This document shows, piece by piece, positions 1 through 7,875 of a DNA stretch of 58,980 nt. Made by a program: the position numbers and the translations under genes. The DNA is from Candidatus Bipolaricaulota bacterium (GTDB lineage: Bacteria > Bipolaricaulota > Bipolaricaulia > UBA7950 > UBA9294): contig JAHITR010000063.1 of the NCBI GenBank assembly GCA_018817505.1, positions 1 to 58,980 on the forward strand, written 5' to 3'. Position 1 is the stretch's first letter; every line of letters starts with the position of its first letter. The notes below the pieces were generated by a model. The model had not been told where the DNA came from. It did not search any database and saw nothing but the letters and a program-made list of their open reading frames with translations.

Positions 1-6
1 AACCTG

Positions 7-225
7 GTGATTCAACTGACTTCGGCGAAGAAGCTGGACTTGGCGATGGACGTGCTGGGGCTGAACATCCACGCCTACCCGCAGTACGCGGATTCATATC
101 TGCGGCTGGCAAGGATCTATCTGCAGAAAGGTGATGACGTGTCTGCAAAGGCGACTCTTCTGAACGCACTGTCCATAGAGCCGGACAACGTCGAGGCCAT
201 CGAATTGCTGAAGATGGTCCAGTAG
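7..225 (+). CDS. TPR-repeat protein, C-terminal part (5' end outside window or start uncertain)
   Basis: TPR-like pattern 'AYPQYADSYLRLARIYLQKGDDVSAKATLLNALSIEPDNVEAIELL'; open toward left edge. Confidence 0.6.
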   Translation: MIQLTSAKKLDLAMDVLGLNIHAYPQYADSYLRLARIYLQKGDDVSAKATLLNALSIEPDNVEAIELLKMVQ

Positions 226-405
226 GGCGCACCCTCAAGACTGACTGCCTCTGAAATGTGTGTGTGAGTCTGACTCTTGAGAATGTGCCTTTGCTCTCCT
301 AGTGGACAGGTTCATTAGCGCGCTTGCGATCACGTGCCTGCTGACTGTACGGTGGTGTGGTGCAAGCGAACTTGAAACGCACCCTACCAAGGGGAAGCAG
401 GGAAC

Positions 406-804
406 ATGAAGCAGAGCCAGTCAGAAAATTCCGAGTCTCCAGCTGAACTGATCGACGCTCGAATCAAGGAGCTAGGCGACTGGCGAGGCGAGATGCTCGG
501 ACGGATCCGTGCCTTGGTCAAGCAAGCCGACCCCGACATCGTCGAAGAGTGGAAGTGGAGAGGTGTCCCTGTGTGGTCGCACGATGGGATGGTCTGCACC
601 GGCGAGACCTACAAGGATGTCGTGAAGATGACCTTCGCCAATGGGGCAACGCTGCAGGATCCTTCGGGGCTGTTCAACTCTAGCCTTGACGGAAACACAC
701 GGCGTGCTATCGACTTCCACGAGGGAGAGAAGATCGACGAAGAAGCGTTGAGGTCTCTCGTTCGTGCTGCTGTGGCAGTGAACAAGGCCGCGACCCAAAG
801 CTAG
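406..804 (+). CDS. DUF1801 (YdhG-like) domain protein
   Basis: ORF 132 aa; 'IVEEWKWRGVPVWSHDGMVCTGETYKDVVKMTFANGATLQDPSGLFNSSLDGNTRRAIDF' typical of DUF1801. Confidence 0.75.
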   Translation: MKQSQSENSESPAELIDARIKELGDWRGEMLGRIRALVKQADPDIVEEWKWRGVPVWSHDGMVCTGETYKDVVKMTFANGATLQDPSGLFNSSLDGNTRRAIDFHEGEKIDEEALRSLVRAAVAVNKAATQS

Positions 805-884
805 TCTACAGAATGAGCATGGGCCGCATGACCGACTTCCAGTTTGTTGCTACGCGCATTGGGCAGACAACGCGAGGCGAGAGT

Positions 885-1078
885 TGTCTCACAGCGCGCC
901 TCAACTTCGTGCCAATAGCGGCGGCATTGGAGCCATTTCGCAGGGAGCTGGACATGCACAAGACGACCAAAGGTGTCCGTCAGATCCCTACAGCAAGCCC
1001 CTGCCAGATGACTTGGCTCGCAGAAAGGCTGAGTATTGCCTTCAGGTAGTGCGCGAACGTGAAGTCGACGCGATATAG
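885..1078 (+). pseudogene. Second DUF1801-like gene, truncated and frameshifted
   Basis: Frame of ORF 813 gives 'ALEPFRRELDMHKTTKGVRQ' and frame of ORF 884 continues 'PYSKPLPDDLARRKAEYCLQVVRERE*'; together they resemble the C-terminal half of DUF1801 proteins (…KTSKGTI.FPLDKPLP.DLI..IV..R…). Confidence 0.55.
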
Positions 1079-1295
1079 TAGCTTCATCCCATCATGACTA
1101 GCGACAGCGGAGATTGGGGACAATGCGCACGACTTCGCCAGATCGGCAATTGGATGCGAGGGCTTGCCGGTCTCTCGCCAATGCGGGTTCAGTATCTCTA
1201 GACAGGCCGGTAACATTCGCTGTCTTGTACGGTTGGCTGTGGTCGGGTGCAGCCGCCGACACGACAATCTTACGTCATAGGAGGAGCCAGCTGGA

Positions 1296-1718
1296 ATGAT
1301 TGAGTACAAACTGGGAGCCGACGTCATTGATTGGGAATCGCTGGTTCAGCTCTATTATGAGGCCGACGGCGTCATCGGTCTTGGCAAGGAGCGGAACTTG
1401 CCGAAAATCAAGGAAGCATTTCACCATAGCTACAAGATTGTGACCGCATGGAATGGAAATCGGATTGTCGGCGCAGGCAGGATGCTGTCTGACGGCGTTT
1501 GCTACGGATGGATCCACGACATGGCTGTTCTTCCAAGTGAGCAGAAGCAGGGGATTGGACGTGGCATTGTCGAGGCATTACTGGATGGGAACGAGAAGCT
1601 TCTCGTTGGCCTAACCTCAGCTTTTGGCGCAGTAGAGTTCTATCGCAAGCTTGGATTTAAGCGACACAAGACTGCCCATGCCAAGTACCCGAGCGAATCG
1701 ACTTATCTGGAAGACTAG
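1296..1718 (+). CDS. GNAT family N-acetyltransferase
   Basis: 'YGWIHDMAVLPSEQKQGIGRGIVEALL...GAVEFYRKLGFKR' acetyl-CoA binding motif. Confidence 0.85.
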   Translation: MIEYKLGADVIDWESLVQLYYEADGVIGLGKERNLPKIKEAFHHSYKIVTAWNGNRIVGAGRMLSDGVCYGWIHDMAVLPSEQKQGIGRGIVEALLDGNEKLLVGLTSAFGAVEFYRKLGFKRHKTAHAKYPSESTYLED

Positions 1719-1741
1719 GATACACCTTCAGTGCATTGAGT

Positions 1742-2059
1742 TGCGTGATCGGATTGCAGTTCTGCTCTGTCGTTTTATCAAGCGATGCCGATCGCCAAGG
1801 CACAGTGGATGACTTGATTCGCCATATCGAGCGCATTGTTGACGTGGCTCGTGTCGATCACGTTGGTTGGGATCTGATTTCCTTGAGCCCCAGCTGATCA
1901 AGCGACGTCTCCGATCACTATGCTCGTGAACTGGAAGATATCACGACCGTTCCGCGCGTTACCGATGCTCTTGTCCGTCGAGGCTACTCCGACGAGGATA
2001 TGCGGAGGATCTTGAGCGAGAATGCTTCGCGCGTGTACAGACAAGTCATGGCGCAGTGA
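1742..2059 (+). pseudogene. C-terminal remnant of membrane dipeptidase (peptidase M19) with in-frame TGA
   Basis: Own translation: CVIGLQFCSVVLSSDADRQGTVDDLIRHIERIVDVARVDHVGWDLISLSPS*SSDVSDHYARELEDITTVPRVTDALVRRGYSDEDMRRILSENASRVYRQVMAQ*; resembles M19 '..GVIGL.F…T.DD…HI..I..…G.DHVG.…LEDV…P.LT.ALL.RGYSEEDI.KILG.N..RV'. Confidence 0.7.
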
Positions 2060-2157
2060 CGACACTCAACAGACGCTTGTGTCATCCGATTGCCACGATT
2101 GAATATGGGGCTGGGCGTATTCGTGTTCGAGAGACAACACGGGACAAGGAGATGTTC

Positions 2158-2631
2158 ATGACATTGCAGAATGCGCCAATCGTGAAGGCGCAGATGCTCA
2201 TTCGAAAACCGATTCATGAGGTATTTGAAGCCTTTGTCGATCCCGCGATTACGACAAAGTTCTGGTTCACTCACAGCAGCGGGAAACTCGAACAGGGGAA
2301 GATCATCACGTGGGACTGGGAGATGTACGGGGCATCCGCGCAGGTGTGCGTCAAGGCCGTTGAGCGCAACTCAAGGATACTCATCGAGTGGGGGACGCCA
2401 CCTCTGCCCGTGGAGTGGCAGTTTGCATCCTATGCCGATGACACGACACTGGTGTGCATATCGTGCCGGGGATTCAGCGGAAGCGATGATCAGATGGTCG
2501 CACAAGCGATCGATTCCATGGGCGGTTTCACGTCAGTGCTCGCTGGGCTCAAGGCGTTGCTTGAATATGGCGTGGTCTTGAATCTTGTTGGCGATCATCA
2601 TCCTGATGCCCACCGGGGAAATAACGCTTGA
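2158..2631 (+). CDS. SRPBCC / AHSA1-like domain protein
   Basis: 'IVKAQMLIRKPIHEVFEAFVDPAITTKFWFTHSSGKLEQGKIITWDWEMYGA' typical of AHSA1/START-like. Confidence 0.8.
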   Translation: MTLQNAPIVKAQMLIRKPIHEVFEAFVDPAITTKFWFTHSSGKLEQGKIITWDWEMYGASAQVCVKAVERNSRILIEWGTPPLPVEWQFASYADDTTLVCISCRGFSGSDDQMVAQAIDSMGGFTSVLAGLKALLEYGVVLNLVGDHHPDAHRGNNA

Positions 2632-2757
2632 TCTTGCCTCCGCGAGGCGGGGAATTCCCCGTGTCACGTGTCGCGTGTCGCAAGATGCGCATGCATGAAC
2701 CAGCGTTCAGTACGGAAATGATCAGTTGAGCAGCGTCGGACAGAGCGAGGAGGCGGA

Positions 2758-3642
2758 ATGAGAATCGCCCGAGTATCGGACGACAATACGACTGCGTATG
2801 TAAGCTACTGCCAGCGTTACGGCGCTGAGCATGATGAATCGTTTCTTCCGAACGACGCATTCGTTCCGACAGATGACTATCCGGCCTATCTGTTGTATTC
2901 GGAGGGTCGCGTGGTGGGTGCTGTCGGCTTGATGCGAACGCAGCCCTATGTCGGCAATGGGAAAGTGCGGCTGACGATTCTTCACTCGATCCAGTCAGAA
3001 TCAGAGGCTTACGCGCTCTTGCTGGCGGCGATTCGAGAACACACCGGAGATTCGAACTCTGTGTACGGATTCCTCCCCGAAGCTAAAGCCGAGGCGCGCA
3101 GATACTGGGAGGCCCTTGGCTTTGAAGTGGAGCGGTTCGCCTACTTGTTGGCCTATCGCTCAGAGACGGTTCCAGATTGTTCCGTGCCCGAGGAATACCA
3201 TCTGACGAGACTCAAAAAATCCGACGAAGTAGGAATTTGCGATCTGTGCAACTTGTGGAATCGCAACTACGGACATCAACCTGGATTTGTCGGTGCCGAT
3301 CCAAAGCGTGTGGTGGGCTGGTTTGACGAACCCGAGTACATTCCGGGCGGCGCCTTGCTGTTGCTGCATGATTCGACACCTGTCGGCACGGCTTGGGTCG
3401 GTCGAGATAATGAAGATGCGGATAGCGCCGATGTGTCGATGCTGAGTGTCCATCCCGATTATCGCGGACGGGGCCTGGGACGGTTGCTGCTACGCAAAGC
3501 CGTCGAAGTCGCGCTGAGCAATGATTTGTCTCCCGTGTACTTGTCTGTTGATGCCGCTAACGCATCGGCTGTCGGGCTTTATCTTTCGGAGGGATTCATC
3601 AAGGACAAAGTGATGGTTTGCTACACGCTGGCCATGGCGTGA
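2758..3642 (+). CDS. Tandem-GNAT acetyltransferase
   Basis: 294 aa; C-terminal 'VSMLSVHPDYRGRGLGRLLLRKAVEVAL...AVGLYLSEGFI' and N-terminal degenerate GNAT fold. Confidence 0.85.
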   Translation: MRIARVSDDNTTAYVSYCQRYGAEHDESFLPNDAFVPTDDYPAYLLYSEGRVVGAVGLMRTQPYVGNGKVRLTILHSIQSESEAYALLLAAIREHTGDSNSVYGFLPEAKAEARRYWEALGFEVERFAYLLAYRSETVPDCSVPEEYHLTRLKKSDEVGICDLCNLWNRNYGHQPGFVGADPKRVVGWFDEPEYIPGGALLLLHDSTPVGTAWVGRDNEDADSADVSMLSVHPDYRGRGLGRLLLRKAVEVALSNDLSPVYLSVDAANASAVGLYLSEGFIKDKVMVCYTLAMA

Positions 3643-3856
3643 TGTGCTCCTGAATGCCGCAGCTGGCGAGTGAATCCGGGGTAGGACAGAGATGGGTGTG
3701 TTTTACCGTTCTCGGTTCGGCAGGTGCACGTCCCCCCGTAGCAAGGCGGGTTGGCGGAGTTGGCACACTTGACAGGATATAGAGATTCGGTCGAGCCTTC
3801 ATTCGAGAGGCTCGCACAGATTAATGAACCGTCTAGTTGATCCAAAGGAGGCAGGT

Positions 3857-4228
3857 ATGCAATTAGGTGCATTTTCGATGAGCTTGGCCGTGAGGGATCT
3901 CGAAGCATCCAAAGCCTTCTACGAGAAGTTGGGCTTTGTTGTTTTCGCGGGAGACGGTTCCCAGAATTGGCTGATTCTGAAGAATGGCCAGCACGTGATT
4001 GGCCTGTTCCAGGGCATCCTGGAAAAGAATATGCTGACCTTCAATCCGGGATGGGATCAGAGTGGAAACACGCTGGGCAGCTTCACAGACGTGCGCGAGA
4101 TACAGCGACAGTTGAAGGCTACAGGCGTGCAGCTCGTATCCGAGGCCGATGAAGACACGGTGGGGCCTGCCAGCTTCATCGTTATCGACCCGGATGGGAA
4201 CCCGGTTCTTGTCGACCAGCACATCTGA
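3857..4228 (+). CDS. VOC family (glyoxalase/bleomycin resistance-like) protein
   Basis: 'MSLAVRDLEASKAFYEKLGFVVFAGD...DTVGPASFIVIDPDGNPVLVDQH'; ATG with AGGAGG upstream. Confidence 0.85.
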   Translation: MQLGAFSMSLAVRDLEASKAFYEKLGFVVFAGDGSQNWLILKNGQHVIGLFQGILEKNMLTFNPGWDQSGNTLGSFTDVREIQRQLKATGVQLVSEADEDTVGPASFIVIDPDGNPVLVDQHI

Positions 4229-4397
4229 GTGCAATGCGAGAGCAGTCATGTTCATCGCACGCAGTTCAGGATTGACTATTCGTGAGATGTTCGATTGAAT
4301 GAGAATGGCACAATGATGTGACGTCGAGGGGAAATTGCTTGCAGTGCCCGAATGCCAGTAGATTCGCTGATGCCGACCGCTGCGATGGAGGAGCTCC

Positions 4398-4723
4398 ATG
4401 ACCAACGAAGAATTGACCAGTCAGGCTGCGCCCTGCTTTCGACTGAGAACAAGGTCTATCTGGGCGTATGTGCTTCATCGGGATCCAACGCCTTCTGCGC
4501 CGAGCGAAACGCAACAAGCTCGATGATGATTGACGCCGTCTATCGAGTTGCGAAGATCGTGGCCGTCTGAAAGGACGAGGAGGAGGCTGTTCACGCGCTC
4601 TCGCCGTGCGGCAACTGCCGACAGTTGATGCTTGAGATGGATCAAGCGAGTCTGAATACTGAGTTGCTTCTCGATTGTGGCATGGCCGTGACCCTTGAAC
4701 AGCTGCTCCCCCACGCTGCCTAG
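4398..4723 (+). pseudogene. Cytidine deaminase-like gene, frameshifted and with in-frame TGA (4568-4570)
   Basis: SD GGAGGAG + ATG (4398) gives MTNEELTSQAA; other frame continues SGCALLSTENKVYLGVCASSGSNAFCAERNATSSMMIDAVYRVAKIVAV*KDEEEAVHALSPCGNCRQLMLEM...LEQLLPHAA*; zinc motifs CAE and PCGNC present. Confidence 0.75.
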
Positions 4724-4758
4724 CGGAAGAAGCAGTGATGACGAGGATGGAGGAACGC

Positions 4759-6381
4759 ATGACAGCAAGTCGATTCAGCATCGTTGCATCGTGGCTGATA
4801 CTCCTTGTGGCAATGGCCGCGAGCTTGGCTCCGCTCATTCCACGTGTGCCCCCTGCAAGTCCAGATGAAACCGCGTTTTCAATTGACAACGCACTGGTCC
4901 AAATCGACCGGATTGCCCAGGAGCCCCGTCCGATCGGCTCGCCCGGCAACGAGCGAGGGCGCGACGAGATCGCTGCCCAGCTCCGAGCGCTGGGTCTTGA
5001 GCCGGAGTTCCAGGCGTTCAAGGTGCGCAATTACTTCAGCCCCAGAGGCGAGCTCATCGAGCTTATGAACGTTCTCGCCCGCATTCCCGGCACGGCATCA
5101 ACCGGCGCCGTGGCACTGATGGGACATTACGACACGGTTCTCGACACATTGGGGGCAAACGACGATGCTGGGGCAGTGGCCATTTTGTTGGAAGCTGCGC
5201 GGGCCATTCTCGCTGGCCCTCCTTTGCGCAACGACGTCATTCTTTTGTTTACAGACGGAGAGGAGCCTGTGCCGCGCTTCGGCTCATCGGCTTTTGCGGG
5301 TTCACACCCGTGGTTCAGCGACATCGGATTCGTAATCAATCTCGAAGCCATCGGCTCAAGCGGGCCGTCGATTGTGATCGACATGAACGGTCCCGGCAGA
5401 TGGTTGATTGATCAGTACGCTCGGGGGACACCGTACCCGGTAGCGTTCTCGTTCGTCACGGCAATCACCGAGTTGATCGGGGGCTCAAACACCGACTTCT
5501 CCACGTTCCGAGACGACGGCGTCTCTGGCTTCGACCTTGCCTACTTGACGGGGTCGCCCATTTACCACACCATGGCCGATTCCCCTGAGAACGTGGGAGC
5601 TCGCAGCTTGCACCAACAGGGAGCAAACGCACTTGCGCTCGCACGTCACATCGGCAACCTCGACCTTGGCTTGGCCAGAGAAGACGCGGAGGCTGTCTTC
5701 TTCACCATCGGGCGCTATCTGGTGATTCGGTACCCAAGCTCATGGACACTCCCACTAATGCTCCTCACGGCCGGTGTGCTGATCGCGACTGCGTGGCGAC
5801 AACGCGGCTGGCTCCGAATGCTCCTCAGTTTCGGCACCACGATCGCCATAGCCGCCGTCTCTGCTGTCGCGGCCGTCGGGATCTGGACGCTGATTGTGGG
5901 CTGGCGGAGTTCAATGGGTATTTTTGAGGGCTATCTGTATTTGGCAGGATTCGTTGCGTTGAATGCAGGCATTGGAGCCGTCGTTGCCCGGGTGACAAGA
6001 CGGCGCACAGGCACAGGTTCTGATGCCATCGGGTGCGTGACGGTATGGTGGTTGCTCGGATTGTTCTTGGCCATTGCCGTTCCTGGAATGAGCTACTTGT
6101 TTGCCTGGCCAGCACTGGTGGGTGGTTTGGCCCTGCAGGGGCGATCCCCCGAGAAGGCCAGACTCGGGTGGCGGCTTGCGCGTTGGGCATTGGTGTCAGT
6201 GACGGTACTTGTCCTGCTTGTTCCGGCGGTTGACCTCTTTTATCAATTCGCGCAGCCCAGGCCCGGAAACCTCGACTCGCAAATCCTGGCAGTCATCGCG
6301 ATCCCGGCTATGCTGCTCGCGTTGGTGATTGAACTGCTTCGGGCCTTTCGAGTGCGCCCCTTGCGCAATCGGACGCTGTGA
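4759..6381 (+). CDS. M28 family peptidase with C-terminal multi-TM domain
   Basis: 'ALMGHYDTVLDTLGANDDAGAVAILLEAAR', 'LLFTDGEEP' metallopeptidase motifs; C-terminal hydrophobic helices; GGAGG upstream of ATG. Confidence 0.88.
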   Translation: MTASRFSIVASWLILLVAMAASLAPLIPRVPPASPDETAFSIDNALVQIDRIAQEPRPIGSPGNERGRDEIAAQLRALGLEPEFQAFKVRNYFSPRGELIELMNVLARIPGTASTGAVALMGHYDTVLDTLGANDDAGAVAILLEAARAILAGPPLRNDVILLFTDGEEPVPRFGSSAFAGSHPWFSDIGFVINLEAIGSSGPSIVIDMNGPGRWLIDQYARGTPYPVAFSFVTAITELIGGSNTDFSTFRDDGVSGFDLAYLTGSPIYHTMADSPENVGARSLHQQGANALALARHIGNLDLGLAREDAEAVFFTIGRYLVIRYPSSWTLPLMLLTAGVLIATAWRQRGWLRMLLSFGTTIAIAAVSAVAAVGIWTLIVGWRSSMGIFEGYLYLAGFVALNAGIGAVVARVTRRRTGTGSDAIGCVTVWWLLGLFLAIAVPGMSYLFAWPALVGGLALQGRSPEKARLGWRLARWALVSVTVLVLLVPAVDLFYQFAQPRPGNLDSQILAVIAIPAMLLALVIELLRAFRVRPLRNRTL

Positions 6382-6417
6382 CGGTGCAGTTGGTGAAAGG
6401 AGTCTGTAATAAACGAG

Positions 6418-6891
6418 ATGAACGGCCAACAGGACGCGAAACACAAATTCGATCAGCCGATGGACACGCCCATTAGCTATCGGGAGCTTTACGGACTACG
6501 ATTCGCCACGCACTTCATTCCATTCCTCAAGATCTTGGATCGAGCGACTGGCCGCGAACAAGTCATCGAGTGCTTGCGTGAATTGGCCCTCGAGGGAGCC
6601 AGAGAATACGCGGAGGCTGTTGTCGAGAAGGCAGGCAAGAACGACTTGTCCGTTTTTAAAGCTATCTACAGTCCTGACAATCCTGACAATCCTGATTTGT
6701 GCAATCTCCTGACCGTCGAAGTGTTGGAGAGCACCGACGACGTCTATCGGATCAAGGTTACGGAATGTCTGTTGGCGGAGGTCTTTCGCAACGGCGTTGC
6801 TGCCAGTATCGATTCTATGTCAGGCCGTAGGATCGAGAGGGTGTCTCATGCTGCACCTTCGCCTCGCCCCGCAATCGAAGCCTGGATTTAG
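6418..6891 (+). CDS. ATC-hydrolase-like (L-2-amino-thiazoline-4-carboxylate hydrolase family) protein, probably with an aberrant/truncated C-terminus
   Basis: 'LTVEVLESTDDVYRIKVTECLLAEVFR' resembles the family core; the C-terminal His/Cys part expected after it is not seen. Confidence 0.45.
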   Translation: MNGQQDAKHKFDQPMDTPISYRELYGLRFATHFIPFLKILDRATGREQVIECLRELALEGAREYAEAVVEKAGKNDLSVFKAIYSPDNPDNPDLCNLLTVEVLESTDDVYRIKVTECLLAEVFRNGVAASIDSMSGRRIERVSHAAPSPRPAIEAWI

Positions 6892-7068
6892 CAACGGCTG
6901 CTCATCGTGGGGACACGAGAAGAACCGGCAACCAAGAAGGCGTTATCCTAGAACTTGCGCTCGTGATGCGTGGCTTGCTGGCGATAAGCCCAGTGAATCT
7001 CGAAGGGATGTCTGAGGCGCAACGTTTCCAGGGGCGGCAAGGTGATTGTTGAGTAAGGGGGGACTCTC

Positions 7069-7506
7069 ATGAGGTTTGAAAAAAAAGATCAGAAGGCATT
7101 GCTTCTCTGGGCTGCTGACTGCGCTGAGCGCGTGCTGCCTGTTTTCGAAGCGAAGTGCGCTGCCGATGATCGACCTTGGGAAGCTCTTGAGGCAGCCCGC
7201 GCTTGGACCCACGGCTTGGTACCCTGTTCCGAAGTGCGCACGGCTGCCTTTGCAGCTCATGCTGCGGCTCGTGAGATCGATGATCCAGCGGCCTGTGCGG
7301 CTGCTCGTGCTGCCGGCCACGCGGCCGCAACGGCGCATGTTGCCAGTCATGCGGTTCATGCCGCTGCCTATGCGGTCAAGGCCGTCAGATCTAGCGCACA
7401 TCCCAATCAAGCCGATCAGAAGGCAGCAGAAGAACGCGAATGGCAAATCCAACACCTTCCAGTGCATCTGCGATCCGTCGTGTTTCCAACCTCGGATGGA
7501 AGCTAG
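7069..7506 (+). CDS. Imm5-like putative immunity protein
   Basis: 'LLLWAADCAERVLPVFEAKCAADDRPWEALEAARAWTHG' plus Ala/His-rich tail, as in Imm5-type proteins. Confidence 0.6.
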   Translation: MRFEKKDQKALLLWAADCAERVLPVFEAKCAADDRPWEALEAARAWTHGLVPCSEVRTAAFAAHAAAREIDDPAACAAARAAGHAAATAHVASHAVHAAAYAVKAVRSSAHPNQADQKAAEEREWQIQHLPVHLRSVVFPTSDGS

Positions 7507-7856
7507 CTTTCGGGGAACGTCCCGGACATGCTTGTCGTGCCATGGAACGGGTTGCCGACGAGTAGCTAGCCCCGGATGGCTGCCTGAGAAATGCGCTTGG
7601 CAACGGGCAGTGCTCTGGCACTGCCCGTTGCTTTGAAGAAATCGCCAAGCAAACTCCGATTTCTTCGACCGACAGGCTACGATCTGATGGCTGCCTGTAT
7701 GCTGCGCGCAACTCGCAGTAACTGCCTGCGAGTTCCAATGGAGAACGCCGAGCGAAGCCCGGCGTTCTCTGCAGCTCAATTGGCTATCCGCGGATAGCGG
7801 CTACTCATCTTCGATGACTAGCATGGAGAAACCCCAGCGTGTGCTGGGGGTTTCTC
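7502..7856. repeat. Dense series of distinct inverted repeats/hairpins (about eight) in a convergent intergenic region
   Basis: Perfect or near-perfect IRs: 7502-7508/7564-7570; 7531-7537/7556-7562; 7601-7613/7618-7630; 7635-7644/7657-7666; 7672-7677/7693-7698; 7710-7718/7726-7734; 7741-7750/7760-7769; 7783-7790/7791-7798; 7826-7856. Confidence 0.75.
7826..7856 (-). terminator. Likely rho-independent terminator of ppdK
   Basis: GAGAAACCCCAGC...GCTGGGGGTTTCTC hairpin just after the ppdK stop codon on the minus strand. Confidence 0.6.
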
Positions 7857-7875
7857 TGATGCAATATGTGAGGGA

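Noticed and set aside
1895-4570. UGA recoding (selenocysteine or reassigned code) explaining in-frame TGAs in the M19 and cytidine deaminase remnants
   Set aside because: Other genes here use TGA as a normal stop, the positions are not catalytic Cys sites, and both remnants are also truncated or frameshifted.
4266-5030. 254-aa minus-strand ORF over the cytidine deaminase remnant
   Set aside because: Low-complexity Arg/Ser-rich shadow ORF; plus-strand pseudogene and M28 gene explain the region.
6943-7779. 278-aa minus-strand ORF over the Imm5 gene and hairpin region
   Set aside because: Composition is shadow-like; plus strand has a better supported CDS.
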